A stretch of 64,000 bases of DNA from Mycosarcoma maydis (taxonomy: Eukaryota; Basidiomycota; Ustilaginomycetes; Ustilaginales), in NCBI RefSeq assembly GCF_000328475.2, contig NC_026483.1:744001-808000 (forward strand), read 5' to 3'. The notes under the pieces are model-generated. The model was not told the DNA's origin and did not search any database. It saw only the letters and a program-made list of their open reading frames with translations. Made by a program: the position numbers and the translations under genes. Positions 1 through 9,154 of the stretch are shown piece by piece; positions within the stretch are counted from its first letter, which is position 1, and the number at the start of each line of letters is the position of its first letter.

Positions 1-632
1 ATAACTCTCCTCCCAACTCGGCCGGCCTTCTTTTGCCACACGGCACGATGGATTCGAGTGTCGGACCGCTGTCTGCTTATATCTCACCAAGTCCGTCTCG
101 CCCGGGATCTCCGCACAACGAGCTACTCCCGCCGCCTCCCTTCGATTCAGGTTCACGAGCTAGCACTCCACGCTTGCCACCGTCACCTCTCACCACACCG
201 TACGGCAGCGAGTATCCGCTCCGCTCAGATTTCCGCACCCCTGAGGATACAGAAGATAGCCGCCGTAGAGGCATCATGAGGGGCCATGCTGGTTCGTCTA
301 CGTTGAACCTGCTCAACACCGGGGTTGCATCGGCTGCCTCGCCGAAGTCGCCACTGGACGATGCACCGATCGATTTGGATGCTGAGGAAGACCTCGATCT
401 GCGCGTGGTTGCCGAGCTTGCTCAGCCTGGTCATCCCAAATTGGATCGTATTATCCGGCAAGAGGTCGAAGCAAGTCAAGGAAGAACGCTCGTTGCAGGT
501 TGTGGACCGAAATCGCTCGACATTGTGCTTCGAAGCATTGTCAGCAAGCACATCGATGCGTCAAAGGTTCGCCGCGGTGACACGCGGGGCATTGTCAATG
601 TCGTCAGCGAATGCTTCGAATGGGGTGGCTGA
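1..632 (+). CDS. Ferric reductase-like protein, C-terminal part (5' truncated by window edge)
   Basis: The reading frame is open from base 3 to the TGA ending at 632, with no start needed, so the gene begins left of the window. About 210 residues are visible. The first 130 or so are a low-complexity Ser/Pro-rich insert. The last 50 contain VAGCGPKSLD followed by an amphipathic helix and end in ECFEWGG. A VxxCGP motif near the C-terminus and a terminal acidic-aromatic residue pair are typical of the NAD(P)H-binding lobe of ferric reductase/NADPH oxidase flavoproteins (FRE family). Such enzymes reduce Fe(III) or Cu(II) at the plasma membrane using NADPH, FAD and two haems. The haem-binding membrane domain and FAD site are outside the window, so the substrate cannot be judged. 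Another FNR-type reductase is possible. Confidence 0.6.
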   Translation, partial: NSPPNSAGLLLPHGTMDSSVGPLSAYISPSPSRPGSPHNELLPPPPFDSGSRASTPRLPPSPLTTPYGSEYPLRSDFRTPEDTEDSRRRGIMRGHAGSSTLNLLNTGVASAASPKSPLDDAPIDLDAEEDLDLRVVAELAQPGHPKLDRIIRQEVEASQGRTLVAGCGPKSLDIVLRSIVSKHIDASKVRRGDTRGIVNVVSECFEWGG

Positions 633-889
633 GCGCTGCTCGAGCACTCTACTCGCAGGGTGCCACGTGCCCCATCAGCACGTAATAGCTCTTTGTTGTG
701 AGACCGTGTCATTGCTACGTCTCTCTTTTTAATTGAGCTGTTCATTTACCAGCACCATCGGACAATCACGAATGTCGCAAGACACCACATTTTCATAACT
801 GTTTTCATAACTGGAATACTGATTTCTCGTGTGTGGTTCACTGATAAAAGCATGATTTTGTACAAAGAGTGGGTGGCTCTTGTCCGAGG

Positions 890-3115
890 TCAGAAGACGA
901 AGTCGGTAAACGTGCGCAGAAGGGTGTTAAGGGAGCTGCCAAAGAACAAAGCGATGACGGTGCTGGTGAAGATGATGTTGGTATAGACGAAAGAGAAGTC
1001 GGGGGTTGGCAAGTGGAGGAGGCTTGGGGGGGAGTAGATTCGGGGATGAGATTTGGAGGGGATGATGGGGATCGAAGAAGATGGAGGTGGGGATAAGGAG
1101 GGGAAGAGATTGAGGAGAGATGTGTAGAGGTCTGATCGAGGAGGAGGGATACGGTTGGCAGGGTGTCGAGGCCGGTGGCGAGTGAGCGAGTCTCTTGGAT
1201 CCAGAGGCATCAACGGGATTACGATGGCAGGATTTAGATCGAAGCCTCGATGTGCATCTGGCGGATGCTGGCTATACGGTACGAAGGACTTCTTTAATTC
1301 GAGCGTGAATACTACCGTGCTACTTGCCGGGATCCTTACCACAGCCTCGATCACAAATGGACTTGTTCCACCACGTCTACTCGTCGTCGGTTGATACGTG
1401 ATATGCTCCACTGGATCTTGGTAATCCGCTACGCTCCGCAGTAGCTCATCCGCCGAAGCTGCCGACGGAAGCAACTCGATCGAGTGTCGCAGAGTATGCA
1501 GATATGGCGATACGAAATATCCCAGCGTCTCATACCACAACACTCGCTGTGCTAGCCTTGCATCAGTATTGGTCAGAGTCACCTGCAACGTGCTTCGCTC
1601 TTGACCAGAGCCGATGAGCGTCCGTTCGACGTGTACCACCTGGTTCACTGCCCCTCCACCGACGTTGGTGCGATTGTTAGTGGAAGGGTAGGTGAATCTC
1701 GTTTCGTGTGGCCAGCTCATCTTGACATCCAGCCCGCTAAACCCTCGATCCTTGCTGACGGACGAGAGGTCGTACAGATACTCGCCGTCAACCGAATCCA
1801 AATAGTGCGCCCACCGCTTGTGCAGCCTCTGCTCGTACTCGTTCCTCTCGTTTTCTGTCTCGAACGCCAACAATCCGGAAGACGCCAATTCGTCCGTTAC
1901 TTCATCCTGCTCTTCCAGAACAGGCAAGAAGTGGTAACCGTTTCGTTTTCCAATTTTGGCGCCGTGTGAGGTGTCACAGTGATGCTCATCTCCAGGTTTA
2001 GAGCAGGCTGGCAAGGGGGGTAGAGGTTCCACCTGGTACTTTGCACTTGTCTCGGGATCCGCCGGCTTGAGGATGCGCACCAGACTCGAGTCTGCAAGCG
2101 GACAACTAGACTGGATCGTGCGACCGAACAAGGAGCTAATCGACCAATCTCGAATGCTGACATCCCTCGTCAGTGCGGGCGAGAAGACTGAAGTAAAGGT
2201 GAGGACGACGTTCCATCCGGGGTGGTGGGCGTCTGCATCGACGGCGTGGTCTGACTGCGCAAGACGTGTAACGTGCACTGCGAGCCCGTGAAAGGTGGCG
2301 CTGAACAGCGAGAGAGGGTTGAGCAGTGTCGCGAGTCCCGCCGAGGCCTTGCATGGCAACAGCTTGAGGAACGGCGTCAGGTTTTCCGTACACACGCCTT
2401 CGGTGGGTAGCAAAGCATGCAGCGTCTGTGCGCTCGCATTAGCGTTGGTGCTTGACGAAAACGCATAGTGCGGCTCCACAGTTTGTCGTTCATCCAAGGC
2501 GTCCAAGCTGGTACAGAACAAACCTGCCAATGCGCTCGTCAAGCCTTTCCAGCCCTCACGTTTTGCATCATGCGAATCGAATCGAGCCCAAACTTCCGCT
2601 CCTGTACCAACGCTCTCCTCGCCCAGCTTGACTCTACCATGGCTACTGGCATACCCGGGGTGGTGCGCCCATCGCTCGGACGTATAATCACGCCTTTGCT
2701 TTAGCGTCGTCACGGGCGAACCCCAGCTGTCGTATCTCCACCGACCCGAGTTGAGCGCAAGGTGTACTTCCGAGACGCCAAAGTGTTGAATGGGCTGCAG
2801 CAGCGCTCGCGGAAGAAGACGGAAGCTCGACGTGGAAGACGAAGTTGAAGTGAGCGTGAATTCGAATGACGCGAGCACACGACCGTCGCCGAGAGGTTTC
2901 AGGAGAAGCGTCTCGTGTAGTGACTCGGATGGGACGTTGCTTGCTGGCGCAACAACGTTGTGGAGTCCGCATGTGGCTGCAAGAGCGGTGCCGATGGGAC
3001 AAGCCGCCAGCAGAAGTGCCAGAGATAGCACGTACAGCCAGCCTGTGCACCGCTTTCGTTTTGTTCCGCCCGCAGCAGCCGTAGCTGTCGACTCGGAGCC
3101 GACTCGCCCGACCAT
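890..3115 (-). CDS. GPI16: GPI transamidase component Gpi16 / PIG-T
   Basis: Intronless, 741 residues. A signal sequence/anchor at about residues 25-47 (WLYVLSLALLLAACPIGTALA) is followed by a luminal domain with the hallmark family motifs: ESLHETLLLKPL, FRLLPRALLQPI, GRWRYDSWG, GAEVWARF and LAGLFCTSLDALD. A hydrophobic segment near the C-terminus (FVYTNIIFTSTVIALFF) is the expected membrane anchor. The family member is a core subunit of the ER GPI transamidase, which cleaves the C-terminal signal of precursor proteins and attaches the GPI anchor. In the family Gpi16 is disulphide-linked to the catalytic Gpi8; the partner Cys is probably in the conserved luminal region but I did not assign it. 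The protein is somewhat longer than the roughly 600 residues of yeast Gpi16, mainly in Ser-rich and charged loops. It is divergent from the zinc-finger mini-gene, about 500 bases apart. Confidence 0.93.
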   Translation of the reverse strand: MVGRVGSESTATAAAGGTKRKRCTGWLYVLSLALLLAACPIGTALAATCGLHNVVAPASNVPSESLHETLLLKPLGDGRVLASFEFTLTSTSSSTSSFRLLPRALLQPIQHFGVSEVHLALNSGRWRYDSWGSPVTTLKQRRDYTSERWAHHPGYASSHGRVKLGEESVGTGAEVWARFDSHDAKREGWKGLTSALAGLFCTSLDALDERQTVEPHYAFSSSTNANASAQTLHALLPTEGVCTENLTPFLKLLPCKASAGLATLLNPLSLFSATFHGLAVHVTRLAQSDHAVDADAHHPGWNVVLTFTSVFSPALTRDVSIRDWSISSLFGRTIQSSCPLADSSLVRILKPADPETSAKYQVEPLPPLPACSKPGDEHHCDTSHGAKIGKRNGYHFLPVLEEQDEVTDELASSGLLAFETENERNEYEQRLHKRWAHYLDSVDGEYLYDLSSVSKDRGFSGLDVKMSWPHETRFTYPSTNNRTNVGGGAVNQVVHVERTLIGSGQERSTLQVTLTNTDARLAQRVLWYETLGYFVSPYLHTLRHSIELLPSAASADELLRSVADYQDPVEHITYQPTTSRRGGTSPFVIEAVVRIPASSTVVFTLELKKSFVPYSQHPPDAHRGFDLNPAIVIPLMPLDPRDSLTRHRPRHPANRIPPPRSDLYTSLLNLFPSLSPPPSSSIPIIPSKSHPRIYSPPSLLHLPTPDFSFVYTNIIFTSTVIALFFGSSLNTLLRTFTDFVF

Positions 3116-3615
3116 ATCTACTATGCAGTTGCAGACGCCGCTCCTTGAAGCGGTGAGATGGAGCAGCAGAGCAAGTGCGTTTAAACAAGGACGGTGAGCA
3201 TCCTCTTGCTAGACAAGACGCAGAACGATGACAGGGCGTGGAGGTGGAATCACTACATCACTTTTCGGCGGAGATCAACACCAACACTCGTGACTCACGA
3301 CTTAACCCTATCTACGCTTAGCGCTAGCAGCTGCGAGCTGTGAGCCTCGATCCGTGTGCGTGAGTCGAGAGCTGTTTTGGATAATGTTAGATCTGATAAA
3401 GAAAGCCGTGAGGGTTTGAGAAGAAAAAGTCGAACCGTGGAAGCGGGCGAAGCGTGAAGTGTGAAGGGTTCACGGTTTCAGGGTCTAAAATCGCAAAAAC
3501 GTGCTCTGGCTACACACGACAGCCACAGCCACAACCTCTTTGGCATACCCTTTCTTCCACCATCACGTTTACATCCACTCATCCTCAACTCACCTTGCGC
3601 GAGAGACAATCGACC
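3116..3615. other. Divergent intergenic region GPI16 / zinc-finger mini-gene
   Basis: No convincing coding sequence. It serves as the shared upstream region of two diverging genes. It contains scattered gtgactcacgac / gtgagtcgagag words related to the window-wide heptamer repeats (about 3289-3300 and 3360-3370) and a pyrimidine-rich leader just before the ATG at 3616. Confidence 0.5.
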
Positions 3616-4068
3616 ATGGGTAACGGAGCCAAGTGAGTGCACCCCTCTCCCATCATGTTTGCTTTGTCAAATGTCGGCATCGATCATCGAATTCTTACTC
3701 ATGCTGAGCGTTTACGCATCTTGTCACTATTCTGCGCGCATTATCTTGCTCGATCTGATGCGTGTAGAGCACAGCAGAAGCGCGAGCGAAATGCAAAGGC
3801 AGCAGGCGGAGAAGCCAAATCGCAGAAAAAGACAAACGAAGCAGCCAGGAACGTCATGTGCATGACTTGCCGCCAAACGTTCTTGCTCACCGTCCGCGAA
3901 CCCGCGCTAATCCAACACGCTTCTGACCGTCATAACAAGGTGAGTCCCCACTCTCGGATTCACTGATCGAAACCTCAGTCGAGAAGCACAGTACTCAGTA
4001 CTGATTCCCCATTATCTCTCCTCGCCACACAGACTCTTGCCGAATGCTTCCCAAACCACGCCAAGTAG
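3616..4068 (+). CDS. Small SERF/ZNF706-like C2H2 zinc-finger protein (three exons)
   Basis: Exons 3616-3632, 3768-3939 and 4033-4068 join to 74 residues; introns are 135 and 93 nt with GTGAGT donors and TAG or CAG acceptors. The first exon is only 17 nt (MGNGA plus two bases). The protein has a highly basic AQQKRERNAKAAGGEAKSQKK segment similar to the 4F5/SERF motif. It is followed by one zinc finger (CMTC at residues 37-40 and H-x4-H in QHASDRH) and ends TLAECFPNHAK. This architecture matches the short eukaryotic ZNF706/At2g23090-type proteins, which have been linked to nucleic-acid binding and, for SERF, protein-aggregation behaviour; the precise role is unknown. Phase is preserved at both junctions and the domain reads through the joins, which supports the model. 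The first exon is too short for an open-frame search to find. Confidence 0.85.
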
Positions 4069-4368
4069 GCCACCCAAGCTTACCCAACAATACTCCTCCC
4101 AACCTAGTCATGTAGTCTTCTCTCCCGCCCAGCACACGCATCACTTGATCTCAGAGATACCTGCCCCCCTCCCCACCCCCTCGGACCAGCCCCAAAGCTT
4201 GCCCCTCCGCCTCTCCGTCCTGCAAAAGCTCTAAGCAAGCCCTATCCATTGAGACCACGCACACACAGTCAAGTGCGAATTGGCGTTGCTAATCGCTTTC
4301 GCTCGAGTACCAACAAAGTATATGAGCGGTTTAAAATTCAAACGTGCAAGATGATACTCGATTGCAAC
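4069..4368. other. Convergent intergenic region, zinc-finger mini-gene / SMI1
   Basis: About 300 bases between two gene 3' ends. I see C-rich and pyrimidine-rich stretches (about 4085-4215) but no coding signal and no RNA gene. Confidence 0.4.
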
Positions 4369-6672
4369 TCAAGCCAGAGCAGCAGGTACCTCAGCTTCAG
4401 CCAGCCTAGCATTCTCCCTAACCAACGGCGAGGCGGGAGCCGAGTTAGCGTCAATGAGCGACGGCTCGTCACGTACCGACATGCCTCCTAGAGCCTTTGC
4501 GGCCACATCGATATCCGCATTCTCGAGGCCCAAGCCTCTCGCCCTGCCTCTCTGCCCAACGATGTAGCTTGAATTCGCACTGGCTCGCTGCTCCACGCTA
4601 GTCCGCGTTTCCAGTTCCACCGATTCCGATCGTTGCGCACCACCAAGATGCGGACTTGCTAGACCATTGCCATTCACCATACCTGCTGCACCGATCTTAC
4701 CCGCAAAGTCGCGGAATCCGAGATGGCCGAACGAACTGCGTCCTTGAGCGTGCGAATTGAATTGAACGCTGTGTGATTCGCCATCGTCGGCCAGCGCTGC
4801 CGCTTGGATCGCCTTGACATCTTCGATCGTAGGCAAATCCAACATGGGTGCTGGCGCGGGAGCCGGTCGAACGGGACGACGTGGCTGAGCGCCGACGACG
4901 GGCGACGACGATCCGAGCATGGGCGATCCCCACCCCTCGTCTCGCTGCTTCTGCTTGCGCAGCGATGCTTTGGTTTCGGGGAGAGGGGGGGATAGCATGC
5001 CCGACATGCGACGAGTGCTATTGGTGGGAGTCAAATTGGTGACGGCGCCCTCATTGCCGTTGGTGCTGGCTTCGGTGGCGCTGATGCTCTGCGCAGGCTC
5101 GGTCGCATCGGCGGCAGCGATGAGAACCTCGACGCTCGTATCAGCAGAGATCGAGGAATCGGCCAACGGGTGCGCTGGCCCATCCACAGATACTCCGCCC
5201 TCGAGTTCTCTTCCTATCACAGGATTGCGGCTCGATCCACTTGCCTCGGCATCGATCGCTTCGCCGTTCTCGTCGACTGTATGCAACGTGGGTGGCATGC
5301 CCGCCTCACCAGCGAGCATCGAGAGATGCTGCGACTGTCGATCGACCACGGATTGCGGCTGGGGCTGCTGTTCTAGATGCGGCGTTCCCTGCGGTTTTCC
5401 AGGTGCGAACCCGACTGATTCCCACAAGCGCACCGATCTATCCGCCCACGCTTCCAGCACGGGCCAGCCCTTGTACTCGCCAGCGAGACGGAAGCCAGCG
5501 GCACCTTCGCCGCCACGGTCACCACCACCTTGACTGGCGCCAGCACCTCCACCACTGAAATAGCTCTCGTAGCCGATCATGTCTTCTTCGTCGTCGCTGC
5601 CTGCGCTAGCCTCTTCGAGCGTCCAGAACGTGCCCGCTTCCAGCTCGTCGGCAAACATCTGGAGGAATCGACCCCATCCTCCAGCGCCTTCCCCTTTCCA
5701 GCAGACGACCTTGGTATCAAAGTCGCGACCAAAAATGATGACCTGTCCGGGCGATCCTCCTCCAGCTGGGTGTGGGCTGAGATCGACGCCAATGTAGTTA
5801 CCCGCGTGGTCGGTGATCAGAGGGATCCAGCCGCGGCACGAATACTCTGCGCGAATCCACTTGTGCGGGCAGCTGGCCATGAGATTGCGCAGCTGCGGGT
5901 TGGCGGCCGTCTCGGGGTCTTCGTCGACGGCACGCCAAAAGTTCCACTCCTGGGCGACCTGATCCAGGCTGAGAAGCGCTGCACCAAAAAAGAGACCGTC
6001 TTGGCACGACTGATTAGATTCGAGCTCTTGGCCGTCGTAGATGAGGTAAGACTCGCGCACGCACGAGGGAAGAGCATAGCCGATGGTCATCTCGAGCTCG
6101 TCGAGCGCGTCTTCCGAACAGGGCCAGTTGAGCGTGTCGGAGATCTCGGGATAATTTTTGCGGCACCACTTGCGAATGCGGTTCCAGGTGTGACGCATGG
6201 GAGGGTATGCGCTCGTGGGCACAGAGCCTCCAGCAGAGACGCTGACGGAGCAAGTTGCGGTGGCGGGAGTGAGTGTCGAAGTGGAAGCGGTGGGATACAT
6301 GTTGCTAAATTCTGCGACCGAGCTGGTGGAGATGGCCGAGACGTGCTCGTTGCCGTACGGCGAAGATGCGCGAGCGATGCCGGAGGGGGGCGGATACTGA
6401 CTATCGATGGGAGAGGTGGCGCCATTGTGAGGGTAGGCGGGAGAATTGGGGATGGCGTTGCTGGTGCTGTAAGGAAGCGACCATGCATTTGCATTGAGGG
6501 CCTGAGGAGGGCCGCGACGCGAGGAAGAGCCGAAGCCTGAGCCAAAGGTGGTGGTGCGACGCGTAGGCGAAGGTGTAGCGGAGGGATTGGCACTGCCTCC
6601 GAAGAAGGACGAAATCTGCGAAAAGAACGAAGTTCCAGACATTGGCGGCGTCGGTCGTTGCTGAGCAATCAT
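4369..6672 (-). CDS. SMI1: Cell-wall synthesis regulator Smi1/Knr4 family
   Basis: Intronless, 767 residues. The SMI1/KNR4 globular domain spans roughly residues 158-358: HTWNRIRKWC, the helix around DALDELEMTIGYALP, ESYLIYDGQE, the GLFFGAALLSLDQV strand, WIPLITDHAGNYIGVDLSP, GQVIIFGRDFDTKVV and the final FLQMFADELEAGTFW. It is flanked by disordered Ser/Pro-rich N-terminal (1-155) and Ala/Ser/Pro-rich C-terminal (about 400-767) tails, as in yeast Knr4, which has a similar layout but about 505 residues. In yeast Knr4/Smi1 is a hub protein linking the Slt2 cell-integrity MAP kinase and calcineurin pathways to beta-glucan and chitin synthesis and to bud emergence. The same role is inferred here. 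The long tails carry many S/T-P sites, which would suit regulation by phosphorylation. Confidence 0.92.
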   Translation of the reverse strand: MIAQQRPTPPMSGTSFFSQISSFFGGSANPSATPSPTRRTTTFGSGFGSSSRRGPPQALNANAWSLPYSTSNAIPNSPAYPHNGATSPIDSQYPPPSGIARASSPYGNEHVSAISTSSVAEFSNMYPTASTSTLTPATATCSVSVSAGGSVPTSAYPPMRHTWNRIRKWCRKNYPEISDTLNWPCSEDALDELEMTIGYALPSCVRESYLIYDGQELESNQSCQDGLFFGAALLSLDQVAQEWNFWRAVDEDPETAANPQLRNLMASCPHKWIRAEYSCRGWIPLITDHAGNYIGVDLSPHPAGGGSPGQVIIFGRDFDTKVVCWKGEGAGGWGRFLQMFADELEAGTFWTLEEASAGSDDEEDMIGYESYFSGGGAGASQGGGDRGGEGAAGFRLAGEYKGWPVLEAWADRSVRLWESVGFAPGKPQGTPHLEQQPQPQSVVDRQSQHLSMLAGEAGMPPTLHTVDENGEAIDAEASGSSRNPVIGRELEGGVSVDGPAHPLADSSISADTSVEVLIAAADATEPAQSISATEASTNGNEGAVTNLTPTNSTRRMSGMLSPPLPETKASLRKQKQRDEGWGSPMLGSSSPVVGAQPRRPVRPAPAPAPMLDLPTIEDVKAIQAAALADDGESHSVQFNSHAQGRSSFGHLGFRDFAGKIGAAGMVNGNGLASPHLGGAQRSESVELETRTSVEQRASANSSYIVGQRGRARGLGLENADIDVAAKALGGMSVRDEPSLIDANSAPASPLVRENARLAEAEVPAALA

Positions 6673-9154
6673 AAGGGAATGTGGTCAAGCAGGTGGATCG
6701 GGATCGGAAGCATCCGTTTGGAAGGGTAGTGCTGTATGTGTTTTCAGATGATGATGTCCAAGAGAGATAGACAATGCCAGGCTGATCCGAAGCAAGCCAA
6801 CAGATCCGTAGCAGCAATGCAACGGCGCCACAATGACGATCGGAGCAGCGTCACGCTCGAAGAGCAAGAGAGAGGAGTGCGCTGGTCGGAAGGAGCCGAG
6901 TTTGGGCGGCTGGGGCACGCGGTTGCTTGATACGAGTTTCCAGATGCGCGCGACGGTGTGGCTCTGTAGAGTTCACAATCGGTGTCTTGAGGGTGGTCTA
7001 CGATAAAAAGGCGCGGTGAGAATCAAGAATGTGTCCGAGGGGAGACGAGCTAGATGCGGATGCGACCGAAGGCTCGAACGTGGTTGACACGGATTGGTGA
7101 AAAGCAACGACGCCTCGTCAGGAAAACCTGTGATATTCGCAACCTCGAAAGGACAGCCAACGGCTCTAACGAATTTGCGATGCAAGCCAGTGAGGTATGG
7201 TGGCAGATGCAAGCAGGTCGAGATGGAGCTCGAGGCGGCACAGAGAGGGTGTGATGGGAGAGGATTAGAGCGGAGAGGGAGCCAAGCACCAAGGGTCGCG
7301 CACGTTGGCTGGCGAATCGTGAATCACACACGCAGACATCACACACATGACACCCCATCAACGACTCTTGACTGACACACCTACACACGCACAATCACGA
7401 ATCACGAATCACAAATCCAAGCGCAATCATCACAATCCAAGGCTCAGGTTTGGATTCACGAATTCACGATTCACCCATCGTGAATTCTGTGATTGCGCGG
7501 TGAGCGCTCTGCTCGACTCCCGATTCAATCACGAATTGGCCAATTTCAGCGGCGCATGCCCCTTTACGCTTTCTTGAGTGGAAGATCAGCTTGCTGGCCA
7601 CAGTCACAAAGTCACAGCAGCTGCACTGCACGGCATCACACGCGTTGGTCATTTTTCCACTCACGATTCACAACTCCTCACGACTCATGGTTGTTCCACG
7701 TTTGAGCAGAGAGTCACGAGTGGCTCCTGTTCCAAGTTTAGGAGGAGTTGCGAGTGTTCATGACTAAGCAGGGGAGGATTTAGCCGTACAGCACTTTGAC
7801 CCATCACGTGACTCACTACCCACAGCCTGTACCTCTCATTCTTGACTCCCGCATAAGCCTCCATAGGCTTGGGTCGGTGTATGAAATCAAAAAAAAAAAA
7901 AATCAAAAAATCGTGAATCATGAAAAATATTGAACATTGTCAGCATGCCGTGTGCACTAACGACTCGCAACTCACGCTTGCTTGCGCTTCTCAATCACGA
8001 TCACAAGCCAGAATGAGTCGAGATGAAAACCAGATGTGAAAATTGATGGTAAGGATCATGGTGAGGATCAGGCGCAACGGGCAACGAGACAGCATACAGT
8101 CTCGTCCATGCCAACTTCGTGCTTGAAGCCGATCGATATCCACTGCTGCCTCTCGTGTGTCGCCCGTCGAAGCGGTTCTGTTGTTAACTGGTTAGTATAG
8201 AACCAAGCGGCTCTTGCAGCCGGAGGTCCGCCGTCGTTGATTGCGGAATCGTTAACCAAGTCGCGAGTCTTGGCGAGAGCGAATCGTGAATCGTGAAGGA
8301 GGGCGTCTCGTGAGTTCCAAGCGTGAAGGAAAACAGAAAACAGGTTTTTCGCAGACTAGCCAAGCGCCCATCTAGCGCCGCAACATCATCAACCTGCAAG
8401 CGTCAAGCTTGCTCGTTATGCGTGGCTGTCTTCAGGCAATCCAAGCCAACAGCTGCGAGAGGAGCGAGGATCGACGCCGACACGACTCACCATGCGTGTC
8501 AGGCTGCAGATGGCGGGGCAAGTTTGTTTGCATGCAGGCTTTCGTGATTGCAGATTGGACCGACACAGATGCACCGATTCGAGAGGCGCTCAACAACGCT
8601 TGTCGAGTGGCAGCTTCTCTTCGTTCGAAGACGTGACCGAGACCAGCCAGCACATCGGTATCAACCCACATGCCCGAGCCTCGTAACTCAGTGAACCCTT
8701 TTTCGTTCTCAGGCAGCGCAAAACCCGAGAGGCCTGACAAACACCATTTGTGGTTCGTGATTGGAAGCGCATGTCCCTTACCATGGCAACAAACACGAAA
8801 CACAGGCTCAGCCACGAGCCACAGATCCAAGTGCCGAACCTTGCATCAGCGTACACTGCAAACAAGCGTGAACTTGGCATGTGTGTGTCTCTCTCGTTGA
8901 TGTCTGCAGGTAAATCACGAATCTAGTCACCTGCCAACCAGCCTCGAAACTAGTTAGATCTAACACATATCGGTAAAAACACTTTCTAAACCGTGACTCG
9001 TGACTCTCCGCACAGGCCAAGCTTTGGAAGATCCATTCGTGACTAACGCCTCCACGTTGGACATCTTTTGCTGTCCCACTTTCAGCACATCCATCACTGC
9101 ACCACCGAAACTCGACCGCTCATCAGCGCCGCTGCACTCCCTCATCTATCCACG
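6673..9154. other. Long gene-free region between SMI1 and CWH41
   Basis: About 2.5 kb between divergent genes. No open frame looks like a protein: those present have no start context, no family motif and strong Ser/Arg/His bias. The stretch has heptamer repeat clusters at 7394-7498, 7905-7925 and 8283-8296, an A-run at about 7889-7901, and many isolated gtgactc/cacgagt words. The first 250 bases upstream of SMI1 (6673-6930) are probably its promoter and 5' UTR. Confidence 0.5.
7394..7498. repeat. Heptamer repeat cluster (ATCACGA / TTCACGA)
   Basis: At 7394-7414 three head-to-tail 7-base units are seen (atcacga, atcacga, atcacaa). A second group of tcacga and cgtgaat words follows at about 7452-7498. 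It belongs to the dispersed intergenic heptamer family described in the findings. Confidence 0.75.

Noticed and set aside
8177..8240. tRNA-like ggttagtatagaacc stretch
   Set aside because: The first part resembles a D-arm, but no matching acceptor stem, anticodon loop or GTTCRANNC B-box could be found.
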